Assembly (NCBI GenBank): GCA_036897625.1
Contig: JAYMTA010000495.1
Location: 1 to 27,824 of the forward strand
From: Pelargonium cotyledonis
Lineage: Eukaryota > Streptophyta > Magnoliopsida > Geraniales > Geraniaceae
Length of the DNA stretch: 27,824 nucleotides
Reading direction: 5' to 3'
The notes under the pieces were generated by a model, which saw only the letters and a list, made by a program, of their open reading frames with translations, did not search any database and was not told the DNA's origin. Below are positions 1 to 21,200 of this stretch, piece after piece. The stretch's first letter is position 1. The number at the start of each line of letters is the position of its first letter. Made by a program: the position numbers and the translations under genes.

Positions 1-27
1 TAATAATAATAATAATAATAAAATATT
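1..27. repeat. (TAA)n microsatellite at the left edge
   Basis: Seven TAA repeats start the window, so the tract may extend further left. Confidence 0.95.
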
Positions 28-1388
28 AGTTTTTGTGTTATAAAAATGAATAAATGAAATAGTTAGTCATTTGGACAGACTTAAACACGAACTCAACTTG
101 TTCCATGTAATGGACTTGACAAACACTACACGACATAATATTCAACACTACATATCCAAACATGATTGACATCACACAACCTAAAACGAGAAAATATCAC
201 AAATTAACTTATAAAAAAAATTGCACATGAGTATCATTAGCTTGTCCTCGATGTGGAATGGCCCCAGAGTCGGCCAATCATGTGTTGCTCTAGTGGGAGG
301 TGGTGGAGTCGGGAATGGACTGGGTTTGGCGGCGTCAAATTTTCTTGAATGGATAATGTCGATGTAGTTGCGCATGAGGGATTTGTTAAGTTAAGGATGT
401 CGTCCTTATATATGTTGTGGGGTTATGGAAAACTAGGAACATAATAGTGTGGGATCGAAAAGTATGGTATCTAGAGAACATGGTAGTAGTGGTAAGAGCC
501 ATAAGATTGTGTGGGAGGAGGGCAGGTTGTCTCGCTCGGGGCGATCAATTTAGGGTGTGTGGGTCAATCAGAGGTGGTTAAGGACCTAACTAGCTTCAAC
601 AGTCTGCGGTGCATGCAGATCCTTGGGGCTTGGTTCACCATCAGTGGAGGTTGCCGAAGGCGGGGGGAGTACAAGTCAACTCCCAAAGGATTAGCTTGTG
701 TTGACATAGCGATATAATGGGGTTGGTGGGCGTGTGGGACATAATAGATAAGCGGAAGCTGCACTGGTGAAAACTATAACCATTCGAAACTCATGAGACC
801 CTTAGCTAGTCAATGGATAAAAAGGTTTCTGAAAGTAATCTTTGAGTCATATGCGAAAGAAACAGTCTAGGTTTTGGAGGCTGAAAGGGAGACTTTAAGT
901 TTCTTCGGTCTCATTTAAAGCTTAGTAAATTCTATTTTATTTTTCACGTAGAAAATCAAGGCCACCCATATGTTTGTCATGTCTTCGAATTCTTTGTTTA
1001 GTGTCGTAAAGTGGACTAGGCTTTAGTCGCCAATCGATCTCGCGAGTATTTTATTTCTCGGTCTGAGATAAGTAAAGTTTGATTGTTTTTCTTCACACAA
1101 AAAAGTATCATTTTAACTTTATATATTTTAGTATGGTTTAGTGAAAAGTGGGCTTTCTCGTCTGTGGCGAGCTCTTATCTTTGTCAAGCCTTTTTTATCG
1201 TTATCATTTTATATATGGTTTTTGAGAGTTTCTATTGGTTCAGCGTTAGTTTTGGTGGCAGAGTTCTTGGGTGTATGTATGTGCTAGTGAAGATGGAAGA
1301 CAGTTTGGAGACTAGAATAGGAGTTTTAATTGTGGCGGGGGAGGAGGATGTGAGTTTTGATCTCGATGTGATCAGGACGCATCGACTA
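28..1388. other. Intergenic, no gene recognised
   Basis: AT-rich with short reading frames in all directions and no protein family that I recognise. The G-rich segment 240-760 (GGTGGTGG, GGGGAGTAC) may be retroelement leader sequence, judged only by composition. Confidence 0.5.
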
Positions 1389-1795
1389 TGATCGGAAAGG
1401 TGGATGGAGGGCGTGGAGGCTGGTGTCGCTCTCCTCGTGGTCAACTGAGGGTTATTAGAATGAGACAAGTTTTTCGTCATCCAGCAAGGTAGGGGTGGTG
1501 TGGGTTTTCTGGGACGATGATGAAGGTCGTTGTGGTGGTGGTCGGATCTCTTGGTCGGGACGAGCGCATGTGCACCTTGATCTTGGTGCGCTCCTACATG
1601 CAACAACAATGACCGAAAATGTTGAATGAAGGCGTGGACGTTGGAGTCGCCCTCCCCATGGCCGACTAAAGTTTAACATAGATGGGACAAGTTGTGCGTC
1701 ATCCGATAAAATAGGGTTGGGGTGCGTTGTCCGAGATGAGGGTGAAGGTTGTTGTGATGGGGTCTCGAATCTCTTGGTTCGATGAGTGGGTTCAT
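1389..1795. repeat. Tandem duplication, period about 220 bp
   Basis: Units start TGATCGGAAAGGTGGATGGAGGGCGTGGAGG (1389) and TGACCGAAAATGTTGAATGAAGGCGTGGACG (1610) and share GTCGCTCTCC/GTCGCCCTCC, GGACAAGTT-like, CGTCATCC and TCTCTTGGT blocks. Several long reading frames on the minus strand here are repeat shadows. Confidence 0.7.
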
Positions 1796-1799
1796 TAGT

Positions 1800-2356
1800 G
1801 GTAATCAAGACAATCCAAACTGTAGGGGAGGCTATGACAAGAGTCTTTGGTTTAATTATTGATGATAGTCAGCATCTTGTTGATGAATCTAGTTTCATTT
1901 CGTTTAGTTATGTGGAATGAATGGAGAATAGGACATAACCACCATTGGGAATCAAAGAATATGAGAGAAATTGATGAAGGGAACGACAATGTTTCAACCT
2001 TATTTAAGGGGAAGAAGCGAAACAATATTATATCACTAGTTGACGGAGAAAACGGTGTCATTGGGCCAAAGCTATCCGAGACTGTTAGTGTCTTGGAGAA
2101 GAAGACATCCATAGCTACTCCACAGCACACCACACATGTTGATTGTCCTCCTAGCATCCATGATGAGAGTGAGGCGAACAATAGTCAGAATAAGAAAAAT
2201 CGTGATTTGCTAGGAAACGGTGGGAACGAGAGACAAAGAGACAAAGAGACGTCGAGAAGAGAAGCCTTACCTCGCTGGACCAGCTCTGTTTGCTCTTTTA
2301 TGACCTTTTTATGTCATTTAAGGATTTTGTTAGGAACATTTGCGAGGCAAGCCTAG
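1800..2356 (+). pseudogene. Possible LINE-type ORF remnant
   Basis: One frame at 1800-1916 reads GEAMTRVFGLIIDDSQHLVD, which resembles the strand pattern of the DUF4283 domain in plant LINE ORF1-type proteins. A second frame from 1859 gives a 165-aa open stretch with REIDEGNDNVSTLFKGKKRN and a polar, low-complexity tail. There is no zinc knuckle or polymerase motif. The identification is weak; it could be non-coding. Confidence 0.3.
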
Positions 2357-3131
2357 TAAAATACAAACCAAAGCAGATTGAGCCAAGCGCATGTAGAGAT
2401 TATTTGATTCCGAAAATAGTTTTAGGTGGACATCTATTTTAAGTGATATGTAAGTAAAGTGCATTTGTAGTTACCCCTAATTCTAAATCCAAACAAACTG
2501 ATCCAAACCATCAATTCTATTTCTGGAGATGCAAAAGCATGTACTCTTGAAAGAATGAAATAAAAATCAAACCTTTCTCCACATCTAGATATAAGCAAAA
2601 CAAGACCAACTACTGAATAAAACTGTATCTTGAGCTCTTTATTGGAAGTGACTACACATATCCTTTATAAAAACAAGTTCACATGTATGAAGTAAATCCA
2701 CCGTGTAACACAAATACATGTACTAGAGCTGACAATTCGGGTTTCGGATAACAATTTTTCGGATTGAAAAGATCTTACTAAAAACCAACCCAAATAAAGT
2801 TGTGGTTATGAACAATTCACAAATTTAAATGAGGAACCCTGCAACGTCGTTCGGTGTCATATAGCCATATAGGATAGAAGTCAATGAAACAGGGCGCTAA
2901 GCATCGTTATAACAACACAAAAACAGTGCAAAGTTCAATACAAAGACTATAATTAACATGGGCATTTTTTATTTTTATTTTTACTATTTGAAACATCAAA
3001 TTCGTCATCAATTTTATTAAATAAGTCTTCGTGTTTTTAACTAGTGCTCTAGAAAGAAAGAAAGAAAACATAAACGAAGAGAATATAATCGATAATCCAT
3101 CTAATACGAACCGGTCAAAACTGTAAAATCC
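2357..3131. other. Downstream flank of GluRS (3' UTR at 3131 and lower coordinates)
   Basis: AT-rich and non-coding. The part next to 3131 is the 3' UTR on the minus strand, with a CTTT repeat (GAAAGAAAGAAAG near 3052-3064). Contains the TAGAGCTGACA-like fragment at 2724. I saw no certain polyadenylation signal. Confidence 0.5.
2724..2830. repeat. Single TAGAGCTGACA-like end with GGGTTTCGG-type sequence
   Basis: TAGAGCTGACAATTCGGGTTTCGGAT resembles the left ends at 19382, 20544 and 27476. No right end is visible, so this is probably a fragment of the same broad class. Confidence 0.35.
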
Positions 3132-13436
<10,305 letters not shown>

Positions 13437-13832
13437 TTTAAGGATAATTACAGTTTCTTACTCTATGGTAGACTTTTTTTCAGTTTCATACCCTAAGTTT
13501 TTTTTGTATGTTTTTTCTACCCTATGGTTTCCACAGTTCGTTCTGTCAGTTAGTTCGGACGAAAAATGTCATTAAACCCACCATGTGCCATGCACATACC
13601 AGTTTTATTTCTTAAATCCCTAAAATGCCCTTACCTTCTTCATTACTTCTTATTCGTTTCTTCTTCTTGGAGCAGAACCAAGGAGCAACCTCCATTTCTG
13701 GAGGTACCTCGGTGGCCAAGCTACTGGATCTCGACCATCTCGCACCAGATTTGCTCCGCTAAAGACGGAGGAGCTCGCCGGCGTCATGGAAGAGCTCGAA
13801 CGACGTCGTATTCACTGGGTCAAAGCTTCAAA

Positions 13833-13930
13833 GCGGAATCCAGATTCTGGTGACCGGAATCTTCAAAGCTTTGAAGTTTCCAACGCCGAAAAATTTATAG
13901 TTTTGAAGATTCCGGTCACCGAAATCTGGA
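13833..13930. repeat. Inverted repeat (33-bp arms, about 30-bp loop)
   Basis: GGAATCCAGATTCTGGTGACC... at the left arm is complementary to ...GGTCACCGAAATCTGGATTTTCC at the right arm, with AAGATTCCGGTCACC fully matched. It would form a strong RNA or DNA hairpin. Confidence 0.75.
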
Positions 13931-14088
13931 TTTTCCTACCATATGGTTTTCTCTATTTTTTTTGTTAGATTTTGTTGTTTTAGTTGTTATTGATTGATCT
14001 TTGAGGATAGATTTTTACTCATTTTTGTTTTGAGCTTATGGTAAAAGATTTTCATTAAATTTTGGGGTCACTCACAAGTGTTTTCCCC

Positions 14089-14760
14089 CAATGTTTTAAA
14101 AACCGATCCGAACCGGCCGGTTAGTTTGAACCGGAGACCGGGTGGTAGGCCGGGCCAAAGCCACAAGCTGACTGGTATGGGTGGTCAAACCTAGTCAAAC
14201 CCGGTGGAAGCCGGTCAAATTTATGTCTAAAAGTGTTGGTTTGTCTGGTTTTGAATAGGGGTGTTTTTTAATATCAAAATTTGGGCTTTGGTAGTGTAAA
14301 GGTTGGGCTATTTTCACATCAAAGCCCACATAAAATTAAAATAAAGAGATGAAGCCCATGGAGAAAAAAAAGATGGAGTACAAAACCATCAAAACTAACC
14401 CTAAACTTCTTTACTTCACTTTAGCTCTCTTCATTCTCTGCCACCGCCGCCTTGCCTCAACAGAGCCTTCAGGTATGAGATTTTTTTGCTTTGTGTTGTG
14501 GAATCGTTGAGGAGTTTGGAAGAAGAAGGTTGTGGGTTAAGAAATGTTACAATCTAAGTTGGAGAACAATGGCAAAAATACAAGAAATCTTAGTTGACAA
14601 ACAACGGCGAAAATACCTCTCTTTCCTCTACTCTTTCGCTTGTGACATGAGTCATGAGTTACAGTGGATATATAATATACATATAAAAAAAATAGACAAC
14701 CCGGCCGATCGACCCGGTGGCATGAGCGGTTCGACCTCCGGGTCGGTTTTTAAAACATTG
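14089..14760. mobile_element. Second hAT-like element of the CAATGTTTTAAAAACCG family
   Basis: 672 bp. Perfect 18-bp terminal inverted repeat CAATGTTTTAAAAACCGA at 14089-14106 and 14743-14760. Flanking octamers TTTTCCCC and TTTTTTCC match at 6 of 8, the differences being C/T. Same GC-rich AACCGG-type subterminal sequence as the copy at 9260-9718. Inside is an AT-rich filler with no transposase. It is nested in a longer inverted-repeat element (13437-15003). Confidence 0.8.
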
Positions 14761-14935
14761 TTTTTTCCATAAAAATTCAAGAGAAATCATATGTTGTTGA
14801 GTTTTTATAGAAATTCACGAGCAGCAGCAACAGAGAAAGAGATATCTCATGAATTTTTATGGGAAAAACAATGTTTTAAAAACCCTCGACAACATCTTCA
14901 ACCTCTTCGACAACATATGATTTCTCTTGAATTTT
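14745..14935. repeat. Interleaved inverted duplications at the hAT-like element's right end
   Basis: Block A (14745-14779: element end plus flank) recurs inverted at 14850-14884 with one mismatch in 35. Block B (14772-14801: flank next to it) recurs inverted at about 14910-14935 with a 26-bp perfect core. The inverted copies keep the order A then B rather than B then A, so this is not a simple palindrome. Confidence 0.75.
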
Positions 14936-15204
14936 AAAAAAAGCGTAAGATATGAAACTGAAAAAAATATCTACCATAAAATAGAAAATTGTAAGTATTC
15001 TTAATTTTAAATATGCGTAAAAAAATCAAGGTGCCAAATGTAGGAGGCGACAAGTTCAAGGGTGCAATTGTAATTTTTCCTTGAATGGGGCAAATTAGAA
15101 ATATGTTCCTGTATGATATGGTTTTGTTAACGAGTCATCTGTGCGATCCTCGACTGGACCCAACCCAACCAGTGACCCTCAGTGAGCACTGAACAGTCCC
15201 TAAA

Positions 15205-18200
15205 ATGGCAAGCAACGCCATCTGCAGAACCAGCACAACCTTCCTTCTCCTCCTCTCGCTCCTCACCTTCAAATCATCAACATCCGAATCAGACCCATCA
15301 CCGATCCTCTCCAGATTCCAACAATACCTCCAAATCAACACCTCCCAACCCACCCCCAACTACCAAGCATCCACCGATTTCATCGTCTCCCAAGCCCAGT
15401 CCCTCTCTCTCCATTCCCAAATCTTCGAGTTCGTCCCCGGAAAGCCTCTCGTTCTCCTCAAATGGCCCGGCTCCAGACCAGACCTCAGCTCAATACTCCT
15501 CAATTCCCACACCGACGTCGTCCCCTCCGAGCCCAACAAGTGGGTTCACCACCCCTTCTCCGCCCACATCGACGGCCGTGGCCGAATCTACGCCAGAGGC
15601 TCCCAGGACATGAAGTGTGTGGGCTTGCAGTATCTGGAGGCGATTCGCCGGTTGAAGAGTGATGGGTTCGAGCCGGTTCGGTCTGTTTACTTGTCGTTTG
15701 TTCCCGATGAGGAGATCGGAGGTCACGACGGCGCCGAGAAGTTCGCTGAGTCCGATGAGTTCAGGAAGTTGAATATTGGTGTCGTGCTCGACGAGGGTAA
15801 TGATTTGTTTCTTGTGTTGAGTTAAATTTGATCTCTTTTTATCTCCAAACTATCAAATTTGCTCTGTAACCACTGTCATCGAAACCTCAAGTTTTGTCCA
15901 TTTGAGGTTCAAAAATTTATTTATTTTTGCACGTTATTTTTAGCTATTGTCTTATACTTCTACCATAGTAATCATACTATATATGACTTTAGTGGGTTGA
16001 AAGAAAAAAAAAAAAAATTTTAGTGCATAAAAATGACATAAAAAATGAGGTTTTGGGTAATTCTGATGAAATTGATTTTTAAAAAAGGTTGGGGGATATA
16101 AATTTTGGTGTTGTGCTTGAAGAGGGTAATTTGGTACCCAACTATACACTCATATGATATCAAGTTTGATTCTCCAATTATTTTAGAATCCCGACCATCC
16201 ATTTCATAACCTGTGTCCAAAATCTCAAATTTTACCCATTTGTGCCTGAAAAATTGATTAAGCACTCAACTTACTGAGCTCATAATTTTACGCGTATCAT
16301 TGTTTTGGTAGAAGACTGAGGCAATAAATAAAGATGGTGATGCGAAGAAAATGCAGTTTTTGAGACCTACCGTTGACAAAATTTGAGTGTTTGGGCATTG
16401 TTAATGAAATCAATTAGTTGAGATATCATTAGAGATTTTAAAAATAGTTTGAGGTTCAAACTCGATTTGAGTGTATAGGTGGGAGATCATGTATGAGTTT
16501 AACTCTTTTATGCTTCTGTGTTTGAAGTTGATTTGATTGTATTTAGTTTACGATTGATTGTGTAATGATGGTTTTTAGAACTTTCAATTTGTGTTTGAAG
16601 TTGAATTGGTTTCTAGAACTTTCAATTTGTGTTTGAAGTTGAATCCAATCTTTTTTCGGTTATGATTGATTGTGTGATTCTGGTTTTGAGAGTTTTTAGT
16701 TTGTTTTGTTTGTTTGTGCAATTGTAATAGGATTGGCTTCGATGAATGAGTATTACAGGGCGTTTTATGCGGAGAGGAGTCCAATGTGGCTTGTGATTAA
16801 GGCAACCGGTGCGCCAGGCCATGGGGCAAAGCTCTATGATAATGCTGCCATGGAGAATCTGTTCAAGAGTATTGAGAGTGTGAGAAGGTTCAGGGCTTCA
16901 CAGTTTGATTTGGTGAAGGCCGGTTTGAAGGCCGAAGGCGATGTCATTTCGGTTAATATGGCCTTTTTAAAGGGCGGCACACAGACTCCAACTGTAAGTT
17001 TTTGGTATTAATTTTAAGCTTGGTTGTGGACCATATTGTCTAATTGATTTGTTTATATTGGTTTTGCAGCAATTTGTCCACTTTGTCTAGATTGAATAAT
17101 TTATGGGATATTTAAGCTTTCTTCTATCAATTCGCGTTCAACTTTTAGTTTCATTCTCTTAAACACGTAGTCACGACACTTTTTTGAATTTTTGTTGTTA
17201 ATGGAGGGAGTGTCGTAAGTTGCATTTATTGACTTGTACTTGGTGTTACTTTGTGTATGTGTTGCATCATTGCATGTAAGTTTGTTGAATTGAACTGGCA
17301 TGGGTTTAATGATGCAAGTAGTAGCTAGAATTGGACTGTACTGTCAAATTGACTTGTTGCTTATATTGATTTGTCAAGAATTTGTCCACTTTGTTTAGAT
17401 TGAATCTGCTATTCTGTATTTAAGTTGACTTCCATTTCAAACCATTCATGTTCAACTTTCAGTTTCATTCTATAGAACACGACGCTGTTTTGAATTTTTG
17501 TTGTAAATGGAAGGGATTTATATATTCATGCTGGTTGGGAGGGTGTCACTAGTAGCATTTATTGATTTGTAGTTGGTGCTACTTTGTATCTGATGCATAT
17601 AAGTTGAATTGAGTTGGTGCTGGTTAATGCTGCAGGCAGTAGCCAGAACTGTATTGTACTGTCGATTTGACTTGTTGCTTATTTTGGTTTGGCAACAATT
17701 TGTCCACTTTGTTTTCATTAAATGCTCTACACATTATTTATGTTTCCTTCCATTTCAAAGTAGTCGCATAACTTTCAGTTTTATTCTCTAGAACACGACA
17801 CTGCTTTGTTATTTTTTGTTAATGGAATGAACAGTTAATTACCATGCTGGTAGGCTGAATGACCTACTTAGCATTTATTGACTTGTAGACATGTGTAGAA
17901 CATTTATTGACTTGTAGTTGGTATTTCTTTGTACTCCCTCCGAAATAAGTGTCTTGCTTTCCATTTTGACAAAAATTAAGGAGAAGTTGGTTAGTGTTGT
18001 ACATTTCCTCTAATGAACACTATTGGTTCCTTGTATATATACACCTTTAGGCAGTTGTTTATTTAAAAAAAAAAAAAAAAACTAGTCTATTATGAGGATA
18101 CTATTGGTATTTCATGCATAACTAACTTCCTAAAAAAAAAATAATACACTTATCTTGAAAAAAAAAATGTAGGAGAATTCTTATAAAAACAAGACACTAA

Positions 18201-21200
18201 TTTTGTGACAGAGTGAGTATTTAACTCATGCAAATTCGTTGAATTAACTTGAGTTGACTCTGTTGAATTTACTTGTTGCTTATATTGGTTTGGAAACTAT
18301 TTGTCCACTTTGTTTATATTGAATTGTTTGTACTGTATTTGTTAAATTTATATCCTTTTGGAATTCTCATACTTAAAAGTCAACTTTTTTAATAGGGTTT
18401 GGTTTGGCGTCCACCTTTGTATGCACACCTTATTTTTTCTAGGTTTGGCTTCCAATTTTATATGCAACTCATTTTTATGGGTTAGTGTTTGGTTTCCCCT
18501 GTTTGTATAACTCATTTTTCTTATTTTGTTCTATGAGGGACTTAATTTTCACTCGCTTTCGTCAGTATTTCAGTTTCCTTGCATTTCAAATATCCGTGCC
18601 CAACTTTCAGTTTCATTCTCTAGAACTTGACACTGTACTGTGTTGTATATTTTGTTGTAAATGAAATGAGGAGTATATTACCGTGTTGGTAGGGACAATG
18701 ATACACGTGACATACTTTTACTTGTAGTTGGTGTGACTTTGTATTTGTTGACTACAAGTAGTAGTCAGAATTGGATACTTTTGGCAACCAATTGTGCCCT
18801 GAGTAAAAGTTGGAGGGTGCACAAGTAATTTAGATACATTATGATTTTGGGTAGTGGGTCGTGGATACTGGATAGGCATTCTAGGCATTATGGAGCATGA
18901 ACACATTTGGATGAAAAGTACATTTCCCATTAGCATGAAGCACGAGAATTATGCTCCTCATGAGGTGTACTCATAAGCTTTAGTTAGTTTCTGTTCTGTG
19001 TTTTCCATGGACTCATAAAATTTGCAGTTCAAATTGTCTTTTAATACTTAAATGATTGAAAACCTGTTTGTTGTTCCTAGTCGAAGCCGTCTTGCTAGAA
19101 AATGATTATTTAACAATTCTGTTTCTTCCAGGGTTTCGTCATGAATTTGCAGCCATCTGAAGCAGAAGCAGGTTTTGATATACGGGTTCCACCAACTGCT
19201 GATCAAAAGTCTATTGAGAGACGGATTGCTGAAGAATGGGCGCCTGCTTCACGCAACATGACATTCACGGTAGTAATTTAGTGTCTGCATATTGTCTCTT
19301 TCTTTATAAATAAAGGTAGCAGTACAAGAAAGAAATGGTTTCTTCAAAGATTACTTGCATGCAAGTATAGATGTGTGCGTGTAGAGCTGGCAGTTTGTGT
19401 ATCAACATGTGATATGACACGAAATAAGCGTGTTTGGGCTCACTAATTTTGCAGTCGCTCCGTGTTCATGTTGGAGTACCCAGTACATTTAACCATCATG
19501 TTGTATTTGTATTGAGCCTCAAAAAGTCATATGTGATTATTTATTCGTGTTGTGACATGCGCGACGCGCCCAACACGCACACTTGGTGGTTATATTAGTA
19601 AATTAACCCCAAAAATATTCTAGCTTGGCTTATTGCTTATATTATTTTGGTATGTTAGTTAACATAGTTATGATAATATTTGTTAAATGTGTAGTATTGA
19701 ATTGTGCTAGGCTGTGTCGTGCCAAGTGTGTCGGGGAGTATCATGCCAAACGTGTTGGTATTGTTGTACAGAACGTGTTAGGTTATGTCATGCTAATCAT
19801 GCTGTGTCAACCCGTCCCATTTAGTTAAATGTGTTGAATCACGTTATGTTTAATATTTGAGCACGATTACTACACATGTCATGTTCATGTTGGCTCATAT
19901 AGCACATTGTCAACTTTTAACGCAACACACATGCACAAATTGCCTATATGGCATGATTGTGAATTGGGAATACAGTATGTGACGGTTTATTTATAAGTAA
20001 AGAGAGCCTACTTCATCTTCGTGATATGGTAATGGCGTCAATAAAGATTATATGCTCCATTATTGTAAACACTTGTCTGTTTATCTAATTATGTGTTGCA
20101 TGGGCAGTATAAGCAAAAGGCAGACGTGCTTGACAAGAATGGGAAGCCACTCCTTACTGCAACTGACAGTTCTAACCCATGGTGGGCTCTTCTTGAAGAA
20201 GCTGTTAAAAAAGCTGATGGAAAACTTGCTAAGCCTGAGATCTTTCCCGCCTCAACAGATGCTCGCTTCTTCCGATTACTTGGCTTACCGGCAATTGGGT
20301 TCTCTCCTATGGCTAACACTCCTATCCTACTCCACGATCATAATGAGGTACAATTCAGCGTCTCTGTTTATCACTGTTTTGTTTTATACACAGCTATGCT
20401 AGTGCGTGTATATATGTGCGCATGATTAGGCACCCTCATGCTAAGAGATGAGTGTGTGTTTGAAAATATTAAAATTGGTGAATGCCCTAACTCTTTGATG
20501 CAACTTTTTGTTAGAAATGATGGCTGAAGAACAATAACATAACTAGAGCTGGCAATTTATGTGTCCGTGTCGTTTTTGTGCTGAAGGTTGTGTGTTTGTT
20601 CCACGACATGTTTAGTAATCGTGTTGCATGACCCAACACAAAGACGACACGATTATGAACATGACACGTTTAACACGATAGCTAAATGGGTTGTGTTGAC
20701 ACGGCATGACACGACTGACACGACCCAACACATTATGCACGATAGAACTAACACATTTAACACGACCTAACACGCTTGACACGTTATTATGATTAATTTA
20801 CATTCATATCCTTAATTGTGTGTGTTGGGCGTGTTGTGCGTGTCACAACACAACTAATTAATCGTGTTTGCGTGTTTTGAAGGCCTAACTTGAACACGAT
20901 ACATTTAGAAAATGTGTGAGCTCAGCGCTAAACATAAAGTTACCCTAGTAAGCTGAGAAAAAGAGAGCAAGAAGCTGCACAACAACTATTTATAACTCTA
21001 AATAATGCAAATTAAAAATATATGAAAAATACCGGAAATAGGAAAATGACCAAAACACCCCCTCAAACGGGCTGAATACGCAAAATACGGTATAGAATCC
21101 CGACAAAACCATGTGATCTTGATTGTTGGCTCATTCCGCTTGGACTGTGAATATCAGCGCAGTCTGTCGACATTACAATCGAGTCCCAGTGATGCTCCAT

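Larger units (their letters stand above)
13437..15003. mobile_element. Long-TIR element containing a nested hAT-like copy
   Basis: The left end (TTAAGGATAATTACAG..., with TATGGTAGA and TTTTTTTCAGTTTCATA) and the reverse complement of the right end (TTAAGAATACTTACAA..., same internal words) align over about 60 bp at roughly three quarters identity by eye. No clear target duplication was found. The interior 13650-13850 is GC-rich and gene-like (possibly a captured gene fragment), followed by a hairpin at 13833-13930 and the nested hAT-like copy at 14089-14760. A Pack-type TIR element is possible but unproved. Confidence 0.5.

Noticed and set aside
1232-1808. Two minus-strand frames of 117-125 aa
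   Set aside because: They are Pro/Ser/His-rich translations of the G-rich tandem duplication, with no motif and no splice context.
15182-15613. A 143-aa open frame overlapping ACY1-like exon 1
   Set aside because: It is the Pro/Ser/Thr-rich +1 shadow of a C-rich exon; the aminoacylase frame has the family motifs and correct splice sites.
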